In this document: piece after piece, positions 61,050 to 64,000 of the stretch
Numbering within the stretch: position 1 is the stretch's first letter
How the letters are laid out: each line of letters starts with the position of its first letter
Source of the DNA: Bradyrhizobium cajani
Lineage (GTDB): Bacteria; Pseudomonadota; Alphaproteobacteria; Rhizobiales; Xanthobacteraceae
Length of the DNA: 64,000 nucleotides
Assembly: GCF_009759665.1 (NCBI RefSeq)
Contig: NZ_WQNE01000022.1
Coordinates: 62,001 to 126,000, forward strand
Direction: 5' to 3'
Made by a program: the position numbers and the translations under genes
Notes under the pieces: generated by a model
Told to the model about the DNA's origin: nothing
The model's input: only the letters and a program-made list of their open reading frames with translations
Databases searched by the model: none

Positions 61050-61577
61050 TCAGCCCACCACTTCCGTGACCGGCTGGAGATCGATCTCGAAGGTCTCCAG
61101 GAATTTCGACGTCATGATGTAGAAGCCGACCGAGAGCTGGAGCTCCACCAGTGCGGCCGGCGTCAGCTTCGCCGCGATCGCCCTGAAGGTCGCTTCCGTC
61201 GGCTTGTTCAGCTTCACGATCTCGTCCGTGAAGGCGAGCGCAGCGCGCTGCACCTCGTTGAAGCAGGTCGCGGCCTGCCAGTTCTCGAGCGCCTCGTTCT
61301 GCTCGTCGGTGACACCGACATTCTTGCCGATGCGCTTGTGCGCGACGATCTCGTACGGCGCCTCGCACAGGATGCCGGTACGGGTGATGGCGAGCTCGCG
61401 CACGATGGGATCGAGCTCGCCCTTGTGGCGGATGGCGCCGCCGAGCCGGCAGTATTGCTCAAAGTAGCTCGGCGAGTGCGCCATCATGCGGAAGATGTTG
61501 GCGTTGCGGTTCTTGTCGAGAATTTCGCGGGTGCGGTCGGATGCCTTGGACGGATCGCTGTAGTTGATGCGGGCCAT
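61050..61577 (-). CDS. Carboxymuconolactone decarboxylase / AhpD-like protein
   Basis: 175 residues of the AhpD-like all-helical fold. The active-site region is ELAITRTGILCEAPYEIVAHKRIG: the first cysteine and the histidine are kept, but the second cysteine of the AhpD CxxC pair is absent, as in the subgroup annotated carboxymuconolactone decarboxylase-like. Peroxidase activity is therefore doubtful. Start at 61577 with tcaggaaaat upstream. Upstream of the MazG-like gene by 26 bp, probably co-transcribed. Confidence 0.88.
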   Translation of the reverse strand: MARINYSDPSKASDRTREILDKNRNANIFRMMAHSPSYFEQYCRLGGAIRHKGELDPIVRELAITRTGILCEAPYEIVAHKRIGKNVGVTDEQNEALENWQAATCFNEVQRAALAFTDEIVKLNKPTEATFRAIAAKLTPAALVELQLSVGFYIMTSKFLETFEIDLQPVTEVVG

Positions 61578-61850
61578 GATTTTCCTGAAGTTTTTCCTGA
61601 GCTTTTGATGCTTCTTGTCGTTGGCCGACTAAGTTCCCCAAAACTCTATTCTTGCGCGACCGCAGGAGCAACATCATCGAGTCAAAATGCCGCCGCATTG
61701 CTGATCGACCCTGACACAGTCGATATTCGCCGCGTGGGGACAAATCGCGGCGGATACTCGCAAATGGGGTGTTCCGAGTAAAACAATTGGCCGTCTTTGC
61801 GCTTCAAACGCGCAACGATGAGTCACGCCCAAGTCTAGGGAGAACAAGGC

Positions 61851-61952
61851 ATGAAGGAAGCCACCAAGGGGGCGGCCTCGGGAGCGCTCGCACATATGCT
61901 GGCGGTGACGGCGATGCTCGTCATCGCCAGCATATTGTTCTACGGGCGCTAA
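61851..61952 (+). CDS. 33-residue single-span membrane protein
   Basis: ATG at 61851 with agggaga 8 bp upstream, ending in TAA at 61952. The peptide begins MKEATKGAASGALAH and continues as one hydrophobic helix (LAVTAMLVIASILFYG) ending in R. Length, charge at the N-terminus and a good ribosome-binding site favour a genuine small protein. The 273-bp gap upstream (61578-61850) shows no other gene. Function unknown. Confidence 0.6.
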   Translation: MKEATKGAASGALAHMLAVTAMLVIASILFYGR

Positions 61953-61980
61953 AGCGCGACAGCGCTTTGGTTTTTGTTGC

Positions 61981-62027
61981 GCATGATCTTTACGGAAAAC
62001 CGCTTCGCACTCTTCCGGATCATGTTC
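61981..62027. repeat. Palindromic intergenic repeat, family A (copy 3)
   Basis: gcatgatctttacggaaaac to ttccggatcatgttc; an imperfect copy of the element at 38575. Directly followed by a family B repeat. Confidence 0.8.
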
Positions 62028-62036
62028 AGAGTTTTC

Positions 62037-62116
62037 GTCATTCCGGGGTGGCCCTCGCACAGGCCAGGCCCAGAATCCCGTTCCAGGCTCGGTCCCTTGG
62101 ACCGCCCCCGAATGAC
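62037..62116. repeat. Palindromic intergenic repeat, family B (copy 4)
   Basis: Ends gtcattccgggg and cccccgaatgac with inner ggtcccttggacc-type palindrome; adjoins the family A copy, a compound element. Confidence 0.75.
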
Positions 62117-62133
62117 GGATCCCGCTACTTCCT

Positions 62134-62493
62134 TCACGCTTCTTTCGTGAAGAACGGCACGAGTTTGCCGGCAAAGGGTTTGAAGCTCGCGGTGACCGAA
62201 TCACCGATGGCAAGTCCACTCTCGCCATGGGCCATCATGCGGAATCCCTCGGCGCAATCCACCAGCAGGATGTTGTAGGGCACGTGCGTGCGCGTCTCGG
62301 GCGTGGCGGCGCGGCAGACCAGCGAGGTCGCATAAACCCTGCCCTTGCCGCTGGCGCGCTGCTCGCGTGGATCGGGCGCGCCGCAGGCCGCGCAGAAGGC
62401 GCGGTGGAAATACTGCACATGGCCGCATGCGCCGCAGGTCTGGAAGGTGATGGCCGCTTCGCCCCTGGTCCAATCCGCGATTCGGTCGCTCAT
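62134..62493 (-). CDS. Zn-ribbon OB-fold protein (DUF35)
   Basis: 119 residues. A zinc ribbon with four cysteines (C20, C23, C34, C37) is followed by an OB-fold ending near the C-terminus. DUF35 proteins act as partners of thiolase-like enzymes and hold acyl-CoA; the best-known cases are steroid side-chain aldolases (ChsH2-Ltp2) and archaeal thiolase/HMG-CoA synthase complexes. Its start overlaps the stop of the thiolase-like gene by 4 bp (ATGA), so the two are co-translated. Confidence 0.92.
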   Translation of the reverse strand: MSDRIADWTRGEAAITFQTCGACGHVQYFHRAFCAACGAPDPREQRASGKGRVYATSLVCRAATPETRTHVPYNILLVDCAEGFRMMAHGESGLAIGDSVTASFKPFAGKLVPFFTKEA

Positions 62494-63626
62494 CGCACCC
62501 GCTCCAGGAACATGCTGACGTGAGACGACAGCACGCCGCCGTCGCCGTGCAAAAGCGCGATCGAGGCGTCGCGCACCTGGCGGCTAGCCGCCCGCCCCGT
62601 CATCTGCAAATGCGCTTCGACCAGATGCGCCATGGCGCCGCCGACGCCGCAATGGCCATAGCTGAGCAGCCCGCCATGGGTATTCAGCGGCATGACGCCG
62701 CCGCGGCCGAAATGGCCGGCGCGCACGCGCGCGGCCGCCTCACCGCGCCCGGCGAGGCCGAGGTCCTCCAGCAGCATCGCGAGCGTGATCGTGAAACTGT
62801 CATAGATGGCGGCATAGCGGACGTCGGAGATCGCAAGGCCCGTGGCCTCCCTGGCGCGCGCGATGGAGATTTCCGCACCGAGCTCGCTGAGCGAAGGTGC
62901 TGCCGTGACATGCTGATGGGTGTGTGCCTGGGCGCAGCCGCGGATGCGCACGCCGGCCTCCCCGGTCCGCTCGCGGCTGACGACGAAGGCGGCACCGCCG
63001 TCGGAGACCGGGCAACAGTCGAGCAGCTTCAGCGGCATCGCCACCGGCTTCGAGGCCATGACGTCGGCGACCGTGATGGGATCGTGAAATTGCGCGCCGG
63101 GATGGGTGCAGGCGTGGGCGCGCATCAGCACCGCAAACTCCGCGAGGTCCTCTTCGGTCACGCCATATTCGTGCATGTAGCGGCTGGCGACGAGGCCGTA
63201 ATAGGCCGGAATGGTCGGCCCCAGCGGCACCTCGTAATCGGGATTCCCGACCTGCGCCAGCGCCTGGATCGAGGCGTCGCGGCTCTGCCCGGTCAGACGA
63301 TTCTCGCCGGCGACGACCAGCACATTGCGTGCAACGCCCGCGTCGACGAGGTGATGCGCGAGCATCGTCATCGCAAGCCCGGTGGCACCGCCGACCTGCA
63401 CGGCATGGGCGTAAGACGGACGAATGCCGAAATGCTCCGCGAACACAGTCGCCAGCATGATGTGCGGCGAGACGGTGGAGTAGCCGCAGAGAACGCCGTC
63501 GATGTCGGCACGCCTGAGCCCGGCATCGTCGAGCGCAGCTTGCGCGGCCTTGCTCATCAGGTCGAGCGAGGATGAGCCTTCGTGCTTGCCGAAAGGCGTG
63601 AGGCCGACGCCGGTGATGAAGCTCAT
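62490..63626 (-). CDS. Thiolase-fold protein without the nucleophilic cysteine (lipid-transfer/aldolase-like)
   Basis: 378 residues with both thiolase halves. At the position where thiolases have N-x-x-C-x-(S/T)-G, this protein reads VQVGGATG, with G80 in place of cysteine. The C-terminal half keeps Y275-D276 (AAIYDSFT), N315 and H325 (NTHGGLLSYGHCGVGG). Thiolase condensation or cleavage by a cysteine thioester is therefore unlikely. With the DUF35 partner coupled downstream, a retro-aldol enzyme like Ltp2/ChsH2, acting on a branched or cyclic acyl-CoA, is a good candidate. Confidence 0.9.
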   Translation of the reverse strand: MSFITGVGLTPFGKHEGSSSLDLMSKAAQAALDDAGLRRADIDGVLCGYSTVSPHIMLATVFAEHFGIRPSYAHAVQVGGATGLAMTMLAHHLVDAGVARNVLVVAGENRLTGQSRDASIQALAQVGNPDYEVPLGPTIPAYYGLVASRYMHEYGVTEEDLAEFAVLMRAHACTHPGAQFHDPITVADVMASKPVAMPLKLLDCCPVSDGGAAFVVSRERTGEAGVRIRGCAQAHTHQHVTAAPSLSELGAEISIARAREATGLAISDVRYAAIYDSFTITLAMLLEDLGLAGRGEAAARVRAGHFGRGGVMPLNTHGGLLSYGHCGVGGAMAHLVEAHLQMTGRAASRQVRDASIALLHGDGGVLSSHVSMFLERVR

Positions 63627-63661
63627 CGCAGTATGACCTTCCGTGCTCGGCGCGCAGCGCG

Positions 63662-64000
63662 CTACTGCAACACCATCTCCACCCGGCGGTTCCGCGCGCG
63701 CCCGACGTCGGTTGTGTTATTGCCGAGCGGCGCGTAGCTGGCAACGCCGGCTGCCGACAGGCGCCTGGGATCAACCTTGTAAGTCGTCGCCAATGCATCC
63801 ACGACCGTTTGCGCGCGCGCCTTCGACAAGGCCAGATTGGCCTCCAGCGAACCCTGGTTGTCGGTGTGCCCCACGATGTGGACCTTGAGCGATCCGTCTG
63901 ACTGGAGCAACTTCGCCATCTGGTCGACTTGAGCTTTCGACTCCGGCTTGATGACGGATTTGCCCGTATCGAAGTACAGCCCATACAGCGCCACCTTGCC
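63662..64000 (-). CDS. OmpA-family protein, C-terminal part (truncated by the window edge)
   Basis: The last ~112 residues of a protein that continues beyond the window. It is the peptidoglycan-binding OmpA-like domain: LYFDTGKSVIKPES, then VHIVGHTDNQGS and the conserved ALSKARAQTVVDAL, ending RARNRRVEMVLQ. The frame runs through to base 64000. The N-terminal part is not visible, so type (porin, lipoprotein or motor protein) is open. Confidence 0.88.
   Translation of the reverse strand, partial: GKVALYGLYFDTGKSVIKPESKAQVDQMAKLLQSDGSLKVHIVGHTDNQGSLEANLALSKARAQTVVDALATTYKVDPRRLSAAGVASYAPLGNNTTDVGRARNRRVEMVLQ

Noticed and set aside
1-64000. Search for tRNA, rRNA, CRISPR arrays, prophage or IS elements
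   Set aside because: No convincing cloverleaf, array, transposase or phage structural gene was seen by eye; only palindromic repeats and one gene remnant.

Overview
The window looks like chromosomal DNA of a Bradyrhizobium-type alphaproteobacterium (Nitrobacteraceae). Base composition is high in G+C with strong third-position bias. Gene families and neighbourhoods such as cvpA-purF, YfgM-like/lipoprotein/der, NnrU and TAXI-type TRAP fit that group. Many short palindromic intergenic repeats resemble those I know from Bradyrhizobium and Rhodopseudomonas genomes. No database search was possible, so the genus is an inference. I saw no rRNA, tRNA, CRISPR array, prophage or intact insertion sequence.

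Layout. 0-13.5 kb is mostly housekeeping: a TauE/SafE exporter, radA, cvpA, purF, a short-chain dehydrogenase, a lone branched-chain-amino-acid-type binding protein, an MFS transporter, der, a proline-rich lipoprotein, a YfgM-like protein, an acyl-CoA synthetase and nnrU. 13.7-20.4 kb is mixed: secreted protein, double-hotdog protein, YaiI/DUF188, ABC-F ATPase, a DSD1-like PLP enzyme and a BaiN-like flavoprotein. 20.5-33.6 kb is a dense acyl-CoA catabolism region. It holds an SDR, a MaoC hydratase and a CoA ligase, then a valine-degradation unit (mmsA, isobutyryl-CoA dehydrogenase, 3-hydroxyisobutyryl-CoA hydrolase, mmsB) facing a LysR regulator across a perfect inverted repeat, then TetR, PaaI thioesterase, enoyl-CoA hydratase and thiolase. 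33.7-39.8 kb holds an MFS carrier, an OprB-like porin, a CorA/ZntB transporter, acetoacetate decarboxylase and a patatin phospholipase.

39.8-46.7 kb looks like a more recently rearranged accessory segment. A decayed IclR fragment lies near an intact IclR gene, which faces an operon of a class-V PLP enzyme and a complete glutamate/aspartate-type ABC importer of unknown true substrate. 46.8-49.5 kb has three TadE/TadG-type pilus genes. 49.9-55.2 kb has a GlcD-like flavoprotein, small secreted and membrane proteins, and a split acyl-CoA carboxylase: a carboxyltransferase plus a 73-residue biotin carrier placed on either side of an IclR regulator with an IclR-like operator. 55.3-60.7 kb has a TAXI TRAP transporter followed after 21 bp by a glutaminase fused to STAS and cyclic-nucleotide-binding domains. 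The end holds a MazG-like protein, an AhpD-like protein, a 33-residue membrane protein, a DUF35 / thiolase-like pair that lacks the usual nucleophilic cysteine, and the C-terminal part of an OmpA-family protein.

At least nine families of palindromic repeats occupy most of the larger gaps and mark transcription-unit borders. Several act as plausible terminators between convergent genes.
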